Source: Rahnella bonaserana
Lineage (GTDB): Bacteria > Pseudomonadota > Gammaproteobacteria > Enterobacterales > Enterobacteriaceae
Assembly: GCF_019049675.1 (NCBI RefSeq)
Contig: NZ_JAFMOW010000062.1
Location: forward strand, 1 to 64,000
DNA length: 64,000 nt
Direction: 5' to 3'
The position numbers and the translations under genes were made by a program. This document shows, in pieces, positions 25,674 to 35,501 of this stretch. Position 1 is the first letter of the stretch; every line of letters begins with the position of its first letter. The notes under the pieces are model-generated. The model was given only the letters and a program-made list of their open reading frames with translations. It was not told where the DNA came from and did no database searches.

Positions 25674-26864
25674 TTACCAGTAGGATTGCCAGCACTGTGT
25701 CAGGCGCGTCAGGGCTTCAACATAAAAATAATCGCCCCAGCTGCAACACTCATCTACGCCTTTACCACTCGCCATGTGATAAACAGAATGCTTAAGCAGT
25801 CCGTCACAATCTTCCTGCTCACCCGTCAGATAATTCTCAGTCAGCGAATCCATAATGCGCAGCGCCATTTCCTCATAACAGGCGCGTTTGTCGTCAGTAG
25901 CGGGCAGGGTCGTCGCCAGACTCAGCAACCCGCACACCGCAATGGCGGCGGCAGAACTGTCACGAACGGCATCGGTACCCAGCAGCGCCAGATCCCAGTG
26001 ACACACATCATCCTCCGGCAGACGGTTAAGAAAATAATGCGCCAGACAGCGTGACAGCTCGACCTGTTCTTCATCACCGGTATAACGGTAGCTGAGCAGG
26101 AACCCGTAAATGCCCCAGGCCTGACCGCGTGACCAGCAGGAATCATCCGCATAGCCCTGATGCGTGTTGCCGAAACGCGGCTCACCGGTGACGGTATCCA
26201 TGTAATACGTGTGATACGTCGACGCGTCCGGGCGCACGATATATTTCGCAGCCTGCTCTGCATGGGCGCTCGCCGCTTCTGCAAAGCGCGGTTCGCCGGT
26301 CTGTTCACTCGCCCAGTACAGCAGCGGCAGGTTCATATTGCAGTCAATAATCATGCGCCCGGCCTGTTCCGGATCCTTTAAATCCCCCCAGGCCTGGATG
26401 ATTTTTGCTTTGGTATTGAAGCGTTCCATCAGGGCTTCGGCCGCAAGCAGGGCAAATCCGCGCGCCTGACGGCTGCCGGTCAGTTTATAGGCACTGACAC
26501 AGGACAAACTGTAGAGAAAACCGAGATCGTGCGTAGCGGTATCAATACGGTTAGCGATGCGGTTACCAAATGACGTCACCTGTTTTTCTGCCGCCAGCCG
26601 GTAACGGTCGTCGCCGGTCATCTCAAAGGCCAGCCACAATTGGCCGGTCCAGAAACTGGTGGTCCATTCCACATTGTCTGTCAGTGTGTAGTGACCGTTT
26701 TCGCAGGTTTCCGCCGGAAACTTATCGCCAAATTTATCCAGATTGCGGGAAATCTTACTGAGCACCACATGGCGTGCCCGTTGTAATTTTTGCGCGAAAG
26801 CAATTCTGTCCAGCTGGTTCAGTTCAACGGGCAGTAACTTTTCTTTCGTGATGTTAAGCGTCAT
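25674..26864 (-). CDS. Glycoside hydrolase family 88, unsaturated glucuronyl/galacturonyl hydrolase
   Basis: The 396-residue protein without signal peptide belongs to GH88. Its enzymes cleave the unsaturated uronic acid left at the non-reducing end by polysaccharide lyases, by hydrating the double bond. An alpha/alpha-barrel is indicated by repeated Trp/Gly motifs. TTSFWTGQLWLAFE, THDLGFLYSLSC, IIDCNMNLPLLYWAS (with the catalytic Asp), DDSCWSRGQAWGIYGF and CSWGDYFYVEALTRL fit the family. It is the third gene of an operon with an oligosaccharide symporter and a DUF2264 protein, so it probably works on imported oligosaccharides in the cytoplasm. The polymer of origin (pectin fragment, glycosaminoglycan or exopolysaccharide) is not determined. 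Confidence 0.9.
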   Translation of the reverse strand: MTLNITKEKLLPVELNQLDRIAFAQKLQRARHVVLSKISRNLDKFGDKFPAETCENGHYTLTDNVEWTTSFWTGQLWLAFEMTGDDRYRLAAEKQVTSFGNRIANRIDTATHDLGFLYSLSCVSAYKLTGSRQARGFALLAAEALMERFNTKAKIIQAWGDLKDPEQAGRMIIDCNMNLPLLYWASEQTGEPRFAEAASAHAEQAAKYIVRPDASTYHTYYMDTVTGEPRFGNTHQGYADDSCWSRGQAWGIYGFLLSYRYTGDEEQVELSRCLAHYFLNRLPEDDVCHWDLALLGTDAVRDSSAAAIAVCGLLSLATTLPATDDKRACYEEMALRIMDSLTENYLTGEQEDCDGLLKHSVYHMASGKGVDECCSWGDYFYVEALTRLTQCWQSYW

Positions 26865-26914
26865 AACGTCTCCCTTTTGCAGAGCAATAAGTGTCTAAGA
26901 GTCAGTGGATGGAT

Positions 26915-28207
26915 TTAGTCGGTCATTTTCAGCGGCGCAAGTTCGCCGTTTTTTTCGGCTGGTTCAGCGGGGGCGGGCGCGCCGGAACGCAAGCTGTGAC
27001 AGGCCGATAAGGTGAAAGCGGAAATCAGCGTAAAGCACAGCGCGATACCGCCCATCACCAGATAGGTGTGTTCAAAACCAATGCGGTCATAGAAGTAGCC
27101 GGCAGGCGGGGCGACCACGATTGAGCCAACATAAATCATTGCCTGATAACCCAGCAGATACATGGTGGCATTCACACGTTTGCTGAAATGCTCAGCGATA
27201 TATTTGAATACGGATACCAGCAGCAGGGCGATTTCCAGCCCGTAGAACGGTTTGATTATCGAGATAAGCAGCGGATCGCTGGTCAGTCCGGAAGCGATCA
27301 AACGTAATCCCACCACTGCACCCACCAGCAGCAGGCCTTTCTTGGCGCCGAAATAGTTCACCAGGAAAGGGATCACCATCATCATCAGGAATTCCAGACC
27401 GGACTGCACGGTGCTCAGATATCCGTACCAGGCATTGCCTTGTTCTTTGGTATCGAAGAACGTGACGAAATAGCGTGAGAACTGTTGTTCGGCGACAAAC
27501 ATCATCCATGCCACGCCCGCGACATACATCGAGAACATCCAGAACTTGCGGTTTTTAAGCAGTAAAATAACATCGCTGAACACGATTTTTTGCGCGGAGA
27601 TCACGTCGTTATTTTTGAGTTCTTCATCACCAATTTTCAGCGACAGCAGAACCGCCAACATCACCAGCGAGGTGGCGCTGCTCAGACCGAAGTTCCAGGC
27701 AGGAGACAGATTAAACAGCAGGCCGGAAAACGAGGCGGCCAGCGCCCAGCCCAGCGAACCCCACATGCGCACCTGACCGAATTCCATGTGATACAGACGG
27801 CTGAAGCGGTCGGCGTAGGATTCCGACGCTGCCACACCGGCGTACCAGCCAAGGCTCAGATACAGGGCACCGGCAATAATCCCCAGCATCAGATGGCTTT
27901 CCAGCAGGGGCTGATAAACGTATATAAAGAACGGCGCCATCAGCGCGGAAACCAGCACGACAAAATAGAGCAGGGATTTGCTCATGCCAATTTTGTCCAT
28001 GATGTAGCCATAGACCGGCTTCATGATCACCGCGAACACACCGTTGATGGCAAATACGGTGCCGATACTGACGCTGTCCAGCCCGGCTTTTTGGCCCAGC
28101 CACAGGGCATAGAGCCCGAAGCTTGAAGACCAGGTGAAGAAATACAGGAATATAAAGCTGCTCATTTTATAGTAAGCCGTTTTACTGGCAGTTTTTATGG
28201 CTTTCAT
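26915..28207 (-). CDS. MFS oligosaccharide:proton symporter (LacY family)
   Basis: The 430-residue 12-helix transporter resembles the OHS family (LacY, RafB, CscB): KTAYYKMSSFIFLYFFTWSSSFGLYALWL in the first helix, FAINGVFAVIMKPVYGYIMDKIG, and a central loop near residue 200. Inner-membrane import of a short sugar chain driven by protons is expected. It lies between the DUF2264 and GH88 genes with short gaps of 27 and 50 bases, so all three are one transcription unit. The substrate is presumably the oligosaccharide split by the GH88 enzyme. Confidence 0.9.
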   Translation of the reverse strand: MKAIKTASKTAYYKMSSFIFLYFFTWSSSFGLYALWLGQKAGLDSVSIGTVFAINGVFAVIMKPVYGYIMDKIGMSKSLLYFVVLVSALMAPFFIYVYQPLLESHLMLGIIAGALYLSLGWYAGVAASESYADRFSRLYHMEFGQVRMWGSLGWALAASFSGLLFNLSPAWNFGLSSATSLVMLAVLLSLKIGDEELKNNDVISAQKIVFSDVILLLKNRKFWMFSMYVAGVAWMMFVAEQQFSRYFVTFFDTKEQGNAWYGYLSTVQSGLEFLMMMVIPFLVNYFGAKKGLLLVGAVVGLRLIASGLTSDPLLISIIKPFYGLEIALLLVSVFKYIAEHFSKRVNATMYLLGYQAMIYVGSIVVAPPAGYFYDRIGFEHTYLVMGGIALCFTLISAFTLSACHSLRSGAPAPAEPAEKNGELAPLKMTD

Positions 28208-28234
28208 AGTGACTCCTGAAACGGACTCTGACGG

Positions 28235-30073
28235 TTAACCTAACGTTATCTGGCCGCTGTGGCCGGGAGACTGCCAGCGCAGTTGCTCGCCCTCCAGACT
28301 GACTTCCGGCACATCTTTGTTACCTATATCCCCGGTTGCCGATGCCCAAACGCCAGTAATCAGCCAGTGAGCACCTTCGGGAAGGCTGTTTTGCAGCACC
28401 GGAATGACCGCTGTTTCGGCAAACATAATGCTGCTGTTCGGGGGAGTGATCACCGTACCGGCTTCCCGCACCGCCTGACTTTCCAGGCTGACAATCCGGC
28501 TGATGCCGTTACGTGCTGTGACCGTCATCGCGCGGCGATCGCCGGTGTAATCAGTTTGCGTGGAAGGGTCCTGAATGACCGCGAAACCGCCTTCGGCTGT
28601 ATCGAGCGGACGCTGATTTACGAGGTGATGAACCCGCAGATGCCAGTCGCCGCAAGGAATAAGCCAGGTGCGCACGCAAACGTCATGCCACGGTAGCCAG
28701 CGGGAATAAATCATCGAGCCGGTGATGCGGGTTTCGGCACAGTCACGACGTCCGCGGAAATACCCGTCACCTTCCGAGAGCATCAGCATCGAATCACAAC
28801 CGGCGTGTTTGAGTCCGTAACGACCCCGGTCGAGGGTAAAACCGAACTGGCTGGAATAGGCAAATTTGGTGTACTTGGCTTCGGTATTCACAAAATTATT
28901 CAGCTCCAGTTGCCCGGAGGTGAGCATCACCACATGCTGACCTTGGGTATCACGGGTCAGGATCTGACTGGCATGAGGAATACAGTGGGCACGGGAAAGT
29001 TCCGGCAACGGCGCTTCTTCGGCCTGCCAGAAGGCATCGTCCTGTGGCAGGGCCAGCACCAGGAACAGTTTGCATGCCCAGTAAGGAGAACCCGGCGCGT
29101 TGTAGTCTTCAGCCATCACCAGATTTGGCGTGTGATAACCAATACTGAGCACGCCGTCACGATCAAAAATTGGCTCTTTCAGCCAGTGACGCAGATGGCG
29201 CAGGATCACACCTTTGATGACGCCCGGCGTGAATACATCCAGCTTGCTGTAGGCGGCAGCGCTCCAGAAAGCCGCTTCGGCGAAGCGATAGGTCAGACTG
29301 CGCCCGAAAGGCACGGCCGCACCGTCAGCGGAGAACATCGCAATGAAATCCTGTGCGAAACGCTGAGCGCGTTCACGCAGCATGGCAGCACGGGGCGCAT
29401 CCACATCCGCCATATTTTGCGCGTAAAGCAGTCCGTAATAATGAAACGCCATGGAAATGTAGTAATCACGGGGACGGCCAGGACCGTCGGAATACCAGCC
29501 ATCGCCCAGATAATATTCTTCCATCAGCGCAAAACGGGCGGCGACGGCAGCCTGATCCCAGGGCAGACCGCTCTGCTTAAAGCCCATCTGCACCATGATC
29601 GGGAAGAAATTCCAGTTGTTATTGGGAATGGTCGCATTGCGCCCCTGATCCAGCCAGGCCACCAGATTTTGCTGTTCCTGCGGCGTGAAGTGCTGCAGGA
29701 GATTTTTATTCAGCAGCGTCAGCCCGACACCGAAGGCGGCCATCTCTACACAGCGCTGATCGAAATCGCGGATATCTCCCCAGTACTGAGGATGCTGCGG
29801 GTTGGTACCCAGGCGAATGGCATTCAGATAGAAGGGCAGATCCGCGCATTCGCCGCCACCCGCCAGCAGCGGGAAAATCCCCCATAACATGCGGGACAGC
29901 GCCTCCATTTTGGCGACCTCTTTACCGTAATGCGTGGTGGAGTTTCCCAAATCAATGCCGCTTTTACCTTCTTCGGTATACGGCGACACCGCCGAGAGAA
30001 GTTCATTAAGCAGTTGCTGCAAATCGTTCCGCGTACGCAACGGATTATCAATGTTCACAATATTCAGGGTCAT
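28235..30073 (-). CDS. DUF2264 protein
   Basis: The 612-residue cytoplasmic protein is recognised as DUF2264 from the start NPLRTRNDLQQLL..LL, the NNWNFFPIMVQ segment, GDGWYSDGPGRPRDYYISMAFHYYGLLYA and the later YNAPGSPYWACK. The first half should be an alpha/alpha-barrel, the second a beta-sandwich, a layout like that of heparinase II and GH88/GH105-associated proteins. It is the first gene of the operon, with GGAGAA seven bases before the ATG. Presence with GH88 and a symporter points to processing of the same oligosaccharide. Its reaction is not known to me. Confidence 0.88.
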   Translation of the reverse strand: MTLNIVNIDNPLRTRNDLQQLLNELLSAVSPYTEEGKSGIDLGNSTTHYGKEVAKMEALSRMLWGIFPLLAGGGECADLPFYLNAIRLGTNPQHPQYWGDIRDFDQRCVEMAAFGVGLTLLNKNLLQHFTPQEQQNLVAWLDQGRNATIPNNNWNFFPIMVQMGFKQSGLPWDQAAVAARFALMEEYYLGDGWYSDGPGRPRDYYISMAFHYYGLLYAQNMADVDAPRAAMLRERAQRFAQDFIAMFSADGAAVPFGRSLTYRFAEAAFWSAAAYSKLDVFTPGVIKGVILRHLRHWLKEPIFDRDGVLSIGYHTPNLVMAEDYNAPGSPYWACKLFLVLALPQDDAFWQAEEAPLPELSRAHCIPHASQILTRDTQGQHVVMLTSGQLELNNFVNTEAKYTKFAYSSQFGFTLDRGRYGLKHAGCDSMLMLSEGDGYFRGRRDCAETRITGSMIYSRWLPWHDVCVRTWLIPCGDWHLRVHHLVNQRPLDTAEGGFAVIQDPSTQTDYTGDRRAMTVTARNGISRIVSLESQAVREAGTVITPPNSSIMFAETAVIPVLQNSLPEGAHWLITGVWASATGDIGNKDVPEVSLEGEQLRWQSPGHSGQITLG

Positions 30074-30186
30074 CAAAGTTCTCCCGGTGACTGAGTGGGA
30101 ACCAGAAAATAAGGGTTTATTAATTTGAAATATTATTTCAATTCTCTGCGTCGAGACTGAAATATAGAGAAGTGATAAGCGCTGAT

Positions 30187-30202
30187 TGTTAACTGCTTCA
30201 CA
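30187..30202. promoter_or_regulatory. CRP-like site between DUF2264 operon and AraC gene
   Basis: TGTTA-ACTGCT-TCACA matches 9 of 10 positions of the cAMP-CRP half sites TGTGA-N6-TCACA. It is placed about 115 bases upstream of the operon start, which suggests catabolite control of both divergent units. Confidence 0.5.
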
Positions 30203-30338
30203 GAATGACGTGATTTTTAAAATTGTGGTTATTAAATGGCGGGTAAAAGGGCTTAAATTATAAAAAGCGGACCGAAAATTGTGTTTTGTTGTCCTGAATA
30301 AAAAAGACGCAAAAATAGACTAAGAGGAAACGACCCTG

Positions 30339-31190
30339 ATGCCGGCATCCGATTATCTCGAACGTATTGCCCTTAATGAACGTCAGGTTTCTTTTAACCG
30401 TATGAGCCGCGGCAGCGCCAATTATTTTCACTGGCATCAGTGTCTGGAATTACTTTTTGTCAGTCAGGGCTATGGCATTGTGATTGTCGATAATCAGCAA
30501 TACACGCTGCGGCCGGGACGGATGTTTGTCTTCCCGCCATTTAAACTGCATAAAGTATTTGTGGAAGCTGACGAGAAGAACGCGTATCTGCGCACCACCA
30601 TTCATCTCGATCATCAGTTGCTGGATGGCTGTCTGCACTCTTTCCCGCAGCGGCGCAGGCAATTTGCCAGTCTTTGGGATGCCGACCGTGCCGCGCATAT
30701 TTTTGACCTGACCGAACACGCTGGTCATATCGAAGTGATCCTTGAACAGTTTAATCAGTTGCCCGAACCGCAGGCAGATCAGTGGGAAGAAATTGCCATG
30801 CTGATCCTGCAACTGATGGTGTTTATGCCCCCGGAAGACGGGCAGCCGAAAACCATCAGCCGCACGACAGCCTCGAAAGTGATGCAATGGATCGAAGAAA
30901 ATTACGTGCAGAAGTTTTCGCTGGCAGACCTTTCGGCCGCACTGGGTCTTTCAGAAAGTTATATATCGCGGGTATTCGGGCAGGAAACCGGCGGCTCGAT
31001 TCAGGATTATCTCGCCACCCGGCGCGTAAAACGCGCCTGTGAACTGCTGCGGTCAACTGACCGCTCGGTGGAAGAAATCGGGTTGCAATGCGGTTTTTCA
31101 GACGCGCCGTATTTCATCACCCGTTTCAAGAAAATGATCGGCAAAACGCCGCTGCAATATCGCAAGGCGGCGTTTTCATTATTAACATGA
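30339..31190 (+). CDS. AraC-family regulator of the divergent sugar operon
   Basis: The 283-residue protein has an N-terminal cupin fold (residues 20-100, with NYFHWHQCLELLFV and FPPFKLHKVF) that binds an effector, and a C-terminal AraC double HTH. The first helix pair is FSLADLSAALGLSESYISRVF and the second is IGLQCGFSDAPYFITRFKKMIG, followed by TPLQYRK. AGAGGAAA precedes the ATG. It is divergent from the DUF2264-symporter-GH88 operon and most likely activates it when the oligosaccharide is present (inference from placement). Confidence 0.92.
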   Translation: MPASDYLERIALNERQVSFNRMSRGSANYFHWHQCLELLFVSQGYGIVIVDNQQYTLRPGRMFVFPPFKLHKVFVEADEKNAYLRTTIHLDHQLLDGCLHSFPQRRRQFASLWDADRAAHIFDLTEHAGHIEVILEQFNQLPEPQADQWEEIAMLILQLMVFMPPEDGQPKTISRTTASKVMQWIEENYVQKFSLADLSAALGLSESYISRVFGQETGGSIQDYLATRRVKRACELLRSTDRSVEEIGLQCGFSDAPYFITRFKKMIGKTPLQYRKAAFSLLT

Positions 31191-31195
31191 AATGC

Positions 31196-32584
31196 TCAGA
31201 CTGACCGCCAGCTGGCAGGGCTGGAACCAAGCGGTGACGCCGGTAAATCCCATTGCAGCGACGTGTTTTCCAGCCAGACTGGCGCAAGCAAACGCCGGGC
31301 ATTGCCCCAGACGGTGATTTCCGCCTGCGGTGAGAAATCGGCCTGTTCTGCGGATCCAATCAGCGGTTCGTCGCTGGCGGCGGATGCGCCATTTTCCATC
31401 AGTTCCCTGGCAGTACGTGCCAGTGACAGGCGGAATTCGCTGCCCTGACCGGTTTCCACACGTTGCGCTAAACCTTGCACAACGGCAGCGGCCATCAGAT
31501 AACCAGTGGTGTGATCGAGCGCCTGAACCGGCAGCGGCACCGGTTTATTGCTGCCCGACAGTTGCATTCCCTGTTCCGCAATGCCGCAACTCATCTGCAC
31601 CAGACTGTCGAAGCCGCGCCGCTCGCGCCACGGCCCGCTCCAGCCATAGGCGTTCAGACAGACATCCACCAGACCCGGCGCAATAGCTCGACGCTGCTCG
31701 CTGCCATAGCCGAGTTTGTGCAGCGCGCCCGCACGGTAGCCATGAACAATCACATCCGCGTCACGTAATAATTCTTCGAACCGGTGCCGGTCCTGCGGAT
31801 TATGCAAATTGAGCCGCGCGCAGTGTTTACCCAAAGTGACATCGGCTTCCTGACTGGTTTCATCCCAGCCAAAGGGATCGATACGCAACACGTCGGCACC
31901 CAGTCCGGCCAGAAAACGCGTGGCGACAGGTCCGGCGATGATCCGCGTCAGGTCGAGGATCTTTATGCCTGCCAGCGGTTTTTCACGGGATAACGCCCAC
32001 TGCGGCAGCGTGGCGGCAGGCGTCAAAGAGCGCTGAAACAGCGGCTCATTTTGCAGGGATTTTCCCTGCACATGCTGCTGCCATTGGTCCGGGCTGAGCA
32101 TCTGAGCTGCACATCCTCCCGCCTGCACCACGGCCTGTTCCAGTTCAGCCTTTTTGCACATAATAACCCGCTGTGCCAGTGCTTCGCGGTTTTGCGGCTT
32201 CCCGAGCAGCGATTCCACCACTTTGCGGTGCGCAGGCGCATTGGTATGTAAACGGATCCAGCCATCCGCGGTCGCATAGTCACCCGCCAGACTGTCCCAG
32301 GCCGGAGGGATCTCCCAGCCTTCTGGCTTAATACTGGTTTTACACCACATCGACGCCAGCCGCCGGTCGACGGTGACGGTTTCATATTCGCCATGTCTGA
32401 GCGCCAGTAATCGCGATAAAGCTATACCGGCTAATGCTACGGACGCGGTGATAAGCGGGGTGACCGGATAATAAGAGGGCAGATTTCCTGCACCCTTGAT
32501 ATGAAGCGAACAGGGAAACGATATCTCGCCGGTGAGCTGCGCGTACAGCGCCCGTGCTTTCTGCTGGATAAGTTCATCTGACAT
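31196..32584 (-). CDS. Family III CoA-transferase (CaiB/BaiF type)
   Basis: The 462-residue protein carries the family III domain in its second half: LAGIKILDLTRIIAGPVATRFLAGLGADVLRID, the VHGYRAGALHKLG region, and VQALDHTTGYLMAA with the Asp that forms the acyl-anhydride in formyl- and carnitine-CoA transferases. The N-terminal 200 residues look like a second, degenerate copy (DRRLASMWCKTSIKPEGW), as in some two-domain members. The acyl substrate is unknown, and no dehydrogenase or hydratase partner lies nearby. The gene is convergent with the AraC gene, with only five bases between the stops. Confidence 0.88.
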   Translation of the reverse strand: MSDELIQQKARALYAQLTGEISFPCSLHIKGAGNLPSYYPVTPLITASVALAGIALSRLLALRHGEYETVTVDRRLASMWCKTSIKPEGWEIPPAWDSLAGDYATADGWIRLHTNAPAHRKVVESLLGKPQNREALAQRVIMCKKAELEQAVVQAGGCAAQMLSPDQWQQHVQGKSLQNEPLFQRSLTPAATLPQWALSREKPLAGIKILDLTRIIAGPVATRFLAGLGADVLRIDPFGWDETSQEADVTLGKHCARLNLHNPQDRHRFEELLRDADVIVHGYRAGALHKLGYGSEQRRAIAPGLVDVCLNAYGWSGPWRERRGFDSLVQMSCGIAEQGMQLSGSNKPVPLPVQALDHTTGYLMAAAVVQGLAQRVETGQGSEFRLSLARTARELMENGASAASDEPLIGSAEQADFSPQAEITVWGNARRLLAPVWLENTSLQWDLPASPLGSSPASWRSV

Positions 32585-32914
32585 GCGTTAACTCCGCTGT
32601 GAGGAATTTTGGCTTTACAAATTTATAACATCTATAAGAGAGTGTGGGAAATGAATGAGTGACACCGTCACCTGGGGAATTGTTACTTAAGGGTAACAGA
32701 ATGCTCCTAAAGTCCTCTGCGGTTGTCTCCCTTAAACAGGGTATTCTTTATGGCTCAATCCTTTGTTTCCAAAAACCCTCTCAGCCCCTGCTATACGGGG
32801 GATGAGCACTGTCATAACCGCTGACTTTTTCAAGCGAAATATTAGCTGAATGCATTCAATTTCTTGTACTCGGCTTGTGAATTTTACGTTAGCCTTAGGG
32901 TCGAAAATTCTGAA
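32585..32914. other. Intergenic region before opgD
   Basis: This stretch holds the promoter of the CoA-transferase gene and the start of a long opgD leader. No gene is supported, although a frame can be drawn on the minus strand across the opgD start. Confidence 0.4.
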
Positions 32915-32948
32915 TACGCGGGGGCTGCGTTTTTGTGACGAAGCCCCC
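32915..32948 (+). promoter_or_regulatory. Hairpin in the opgD leader
   Basis: GGGGGCT and AGCCCCC form a strong stem around a 15-base loop. AGATTTTTG follows, resembling an attenuator, and it ends about 33 bases before the opgD start. Confidence 0.45.
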
Positions 32949-32980
32949 AGATTTTTGCCCAGTACAGGAAACGATTCTGC

Positions 32981-34639
32981 ATGGAACGAAGAGCATTTAT
33001 TAAAGCATCTATGGCATTCGCCGCCTGGTGTGGTGTGCCGGCTATGTCCACACTGTTCACCCGTTCCGCAGAAGCGGCAGAGGCGAATGTGGCAGACGGC
33101 GGCGAATTGCCGTTTGATTTCAATGCGCTGAAAAAAATGGCGAAAGATTTGGCGGATAAGCCCTACGGTGGCGCGCCGCAGCCTCTGCCTAAAACGCTGG
33201 CTGAACTGACGCCGCAGGCTTACAACGCCATTCAGTACGATCATGCGCATTCATTGTGGAATGGTCTGCCAGACCGTCAGCTGGATGTCGAACTGTTCCA
33301 CGTCGGCATGGGCTTTAAACGTCGTGTGCGGATGTATTCCGTGGATCCGGTAAAACATCAGGCGCGTGAAATCCATTTCCGCCCTGAACTGTTCAACTAT
33401 CACGATGCAGGCGTTGATACCAAACAGCTGGAAGGCTTCTCAAACCTCGGTTTCGCCGGGTTTAAAGTCAACAAAGCGCCGGAACTGACGCGTCGTGACG
33501 TGGTTTCATTCCTCGGCGCCAGCTATTTCCGGGCGGTAGATGATACCTATCAGTACGGCCTGTCAGCCCGTGGTGTGGCGGTGGATACTTTTACCGACCA
33601 GCCGGAGGAATTCCCGGATTTCACCGCATTCTGGTTTGATACCCCGAAACCTGGCGATACCACATTCACTGTTTATGCGCTGCTGGACGGTATGAGCATC
33701 ACGGGTGCCTATAAATTCGTGATCCATTGCGAACCGACCCGCGTCGTTATGGAAATCGAAAACCACCTGCATGCCCGCGAGGACATCAAACAGCTGGGTA
33801 TTTCTCCGATGACCAGTATGTTCAGCTGTGGCACCAGTGAACGCGGTCGCTGTGATACGATCCACCCGCAAATTCATGACTCAGATCGTCTGGAAATGTG
33901 GACAGGTAAAGGCGAGTGGATTTGTCGTCCGCTGAATAACCCGCAAAGTTTGCAGTTCAACGCGTTCAGCGATAACAGCCCGAAAGGCTTTGGTCTGTTG
34001 CAGCTTGACCATGATTTCGACAATTATCAGGACGTGATTGGCTGGTACAACAAACGTCCGAGTCTGTGGGTCGAACCGGTCGGAGACTGGGGGAAGGGCG
34101 CTGTCAATCTGATGGAAATCCCGACGACCGGCGAAACGCTGGATAACGTGGTGTGCTTCTGGCAGCCGGAAACGCCGGTAAAATCCGGGGCGGAGTTCAG
34201 CTTCAGCTATAAACTGTACTGGAGTTCTGAGCCGCCGCACCGCAGCCCGCTGGCCAATGTGCTGGCGACCCGTACTGGTATGGGCGGTTTCCCTGAAGGC
34301 TGGGCACCTGGCGAAAACTATCCGCAGGTCTGGGCGCGCCGTTTTGCCATCGATTTCGTTGGCGGCGAGCTGAAAGCTTTTGCAGATAAAGGCATCGAAC
34401 CGGTGATCAACGTCTCTCACGGCAAAATCAAAAATATCGAAATTCTGTATGTGCAGCCGTTTGACGGTTATCGCATTCTGTTCGACTGGTATCCGGACAG
34501 CGATTCTGTCGCGCCGGTTGAGCTGCGTATGTTCCTGCGCAACGGCCAGACCGCGCTAACCGAAACCTGGCTGTACCAGTATTTCCCGCCAGCGCCGGAT
34601 AAACGCAAATACATCGACGATCGAAAAATGACGAAATAG
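32981..34639 (+). CDS. opgD: Osmoregulated periplasmic glucan biosynthesis protein OpgD
   Basis: OpgD (MdoD) controls the backbone structure of osmoregulated periplasmic glucans. It has the OpgG/OpgD fold, members of which have been described as glucan-cleaving enzymes. The 552-residue precursor starts [10 protein letters not shown], a Tat-type signal with paired Arg at 3-4 and an AEAAEA cleavage region, so it is exported folded. The mature part is typical throughout ([71 protein letters not shown]). It is a single-gene unit with a long leader and an intergenic palindromic repeat downstream. Confidence 0.97.
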   Translation: MERRAFIKASMAFAAWCGVPAMSTLFTRSAEAAEANVADGGELPFDFNALKKMAKDLADKPYGGAPQPLPKTLAELTPQAYNAIQYDHAHSLWNGLPDRQLDVELFHVGMGFKRRVRMYSVDPVKHQAREIHFRPELFNYHDAGVDTKQLEGFSNLGFAGFKVNKAPELTRRDVVSFLGASYFRAVDDTYQYGLSARGVAVDTFTDQPEEFPDFTAFWFDTPKPGDTTFTVYALLDGMSITGAYKFVIHCEPTRVVMEIENHLHAREDIKQLGISPMTSMFSCGTSERGRCDTIHPQIHDSDRLEMWTGKGEWICRPLNNPQSLQFNAFSDNSPKGFGLLQLDHDFDNYQDVIGWYNKRPSLWVEPVGDWGKGAVNLMEIPTTGETLDNVVCFWQPETPVKSGAEFSFSYKLYWSSEPPHRSPLANVLATRTGMGGFPEGWAPGENYPQVWARRFAIDFVGGELKAFADKGIEPVINVSHGKIKNIEILYVQPFDGYRILFDWYPDSDSVAPVELRMFLRNGQTALTETWLYQYFPPAPDKRKYIDDRKMTK

Positions 34640-34640
34640 T

Positions 34641-34760
34641 CCCCGTCATCCTTCAGGCCGCAGGTGCGTTGACTGCATTCGCTCACCCGAATCACTGACT
34701 TTAGTCAGCTCATCGGGATTCGTTCGTTTGCCGCCTTCCTGCAACCTGAATGATTTAGGG
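34641..34760. repeat. Long palindromic intergenic repeat (YPAL-like)
   Basis: The segment with CTCACCCGAATCACTGACT, AGTCAGCTCATCGGGATTCG and GCCGCCTTCCTGCAACCTG matches a dispersed intergenic palindrome that I know from Yersinia and Serratia chromosomes. An inner CTGACT/AGTCAG dyad is flanked by CGAAT/ATTCG. Assignment is from memory of the motif, not from a search. Confidence 0.6.
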
Positions 34761-34782
34761 GAGGTGTGACTGATAAAAATAC

Positions 34783-34809
34783 AAAAAGCCCCGATAATTC
34801 GGGGCTTTT
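34783..34809. terminator. Bidirectional terminator after opgD
   Basis: AAAAGCCCCGA pairs with TCGGGGCTTTT across TAAT. It fits both opgD and the small gene on the other strand. Confidence 0.9.
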
Positions 34810-34926
34810 GCTTTTTTACATCATTATTTTTCTGCAGGCGAACCAGACACAGGATCTTGCAAAAAGCTTTAACGGGTAAAGCAAGGGTAACGCACGGTAC
34901 TCAACTGATGAAAGCTAAGATGGCAA

Positions 34927-35109
34927 TCAAAACGCCTTCACCAGCATTCCGTTCTGAGGCTGTTGCTGAGGGTTTCTCAGCGCAGCATCGAAAGATTTTT
35001 CGACTTCTTTCAACTGCTGTAAAAATTCATTTGGCGAAAAATCGTGTGGTTTGCTGCTCATATAGGCAAGCGCCAGTTCTTTGGCGTTGTAGCGCTGAAA
35101 GTTATACAT
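34927..35109 (-). CDS. Small protein of unknown function
   Basis: A 60-residue frame starts MYNFQRYNAKELALAYMSS with AAGGGAA upstream of the ATG. It is rich in Gln and Asn near its end (PQQQPQNG) and predicted helical. No signal or metal motif is seen and I do not recognise a family. Support is the ribosome site, reasonable codon use and the terminator just beyond it. Confidence 0.6.
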   Translation of the reverse strand: MYNFQRYNAKELALAYMSSKPHDFSPNEFLQQLKEVEKSFDAALRNPQQQPQNGMLVKAF

Positions 35110-35501
35110 GCTGTTCCCTTATTAATGTCAGAAATATTAATGGAATGGCTAACAGAGAGCTGGCTAATGACCACTGCTTACGACGTGCTGCCAATGACGA
35201 GAATTCTACGTGACTGGATGATAAGCGAAAGTCGCTTTTATTGATGTATTCAATAGATGAAAGCTTACAAATAGCGTAATAGATTTTGTGAGGAAATCAT
35301 GCCGGTTTATATAATCATTTCAGGGTATTAAATTAGGGCAAACTAATTTCTCCCGATATTTTAAATATCCTCACTTTTTGAAAATATTCTTTGCGAGTCA
35401 TGCTGTTAATGTGAATTAAAAGGGTTGGGCTTCCTGCTGCCCTGCGGTACTCTCGGGAGAGTTATTCACGTAAGCCTTATCAACGAAAAGAGGTTTTTAT
35501 C
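35110..35501. other. Intergenic region upstream of gldA
   Basis: This gap carries the gldA promoter. A small ACTCTCGGGAGAGT dyad is seen at 35449-35462, and AAAAGAGG precedes the gldA ATG. No gene is seen. Confidence 0.4.

Noticed and set aside
28805..29887. 360-codon plus-strand frame inside the DUF2264 gene
   Set aside because: It is antisense to a clear family member on the minus strand and has no recognisable protein features.
32732..33250. 172-codon minus-strand frame across the opgD start
   Set aside because: It is antisense to the OpgD signal peptide and N-terminus, with no family features or ribosome site.
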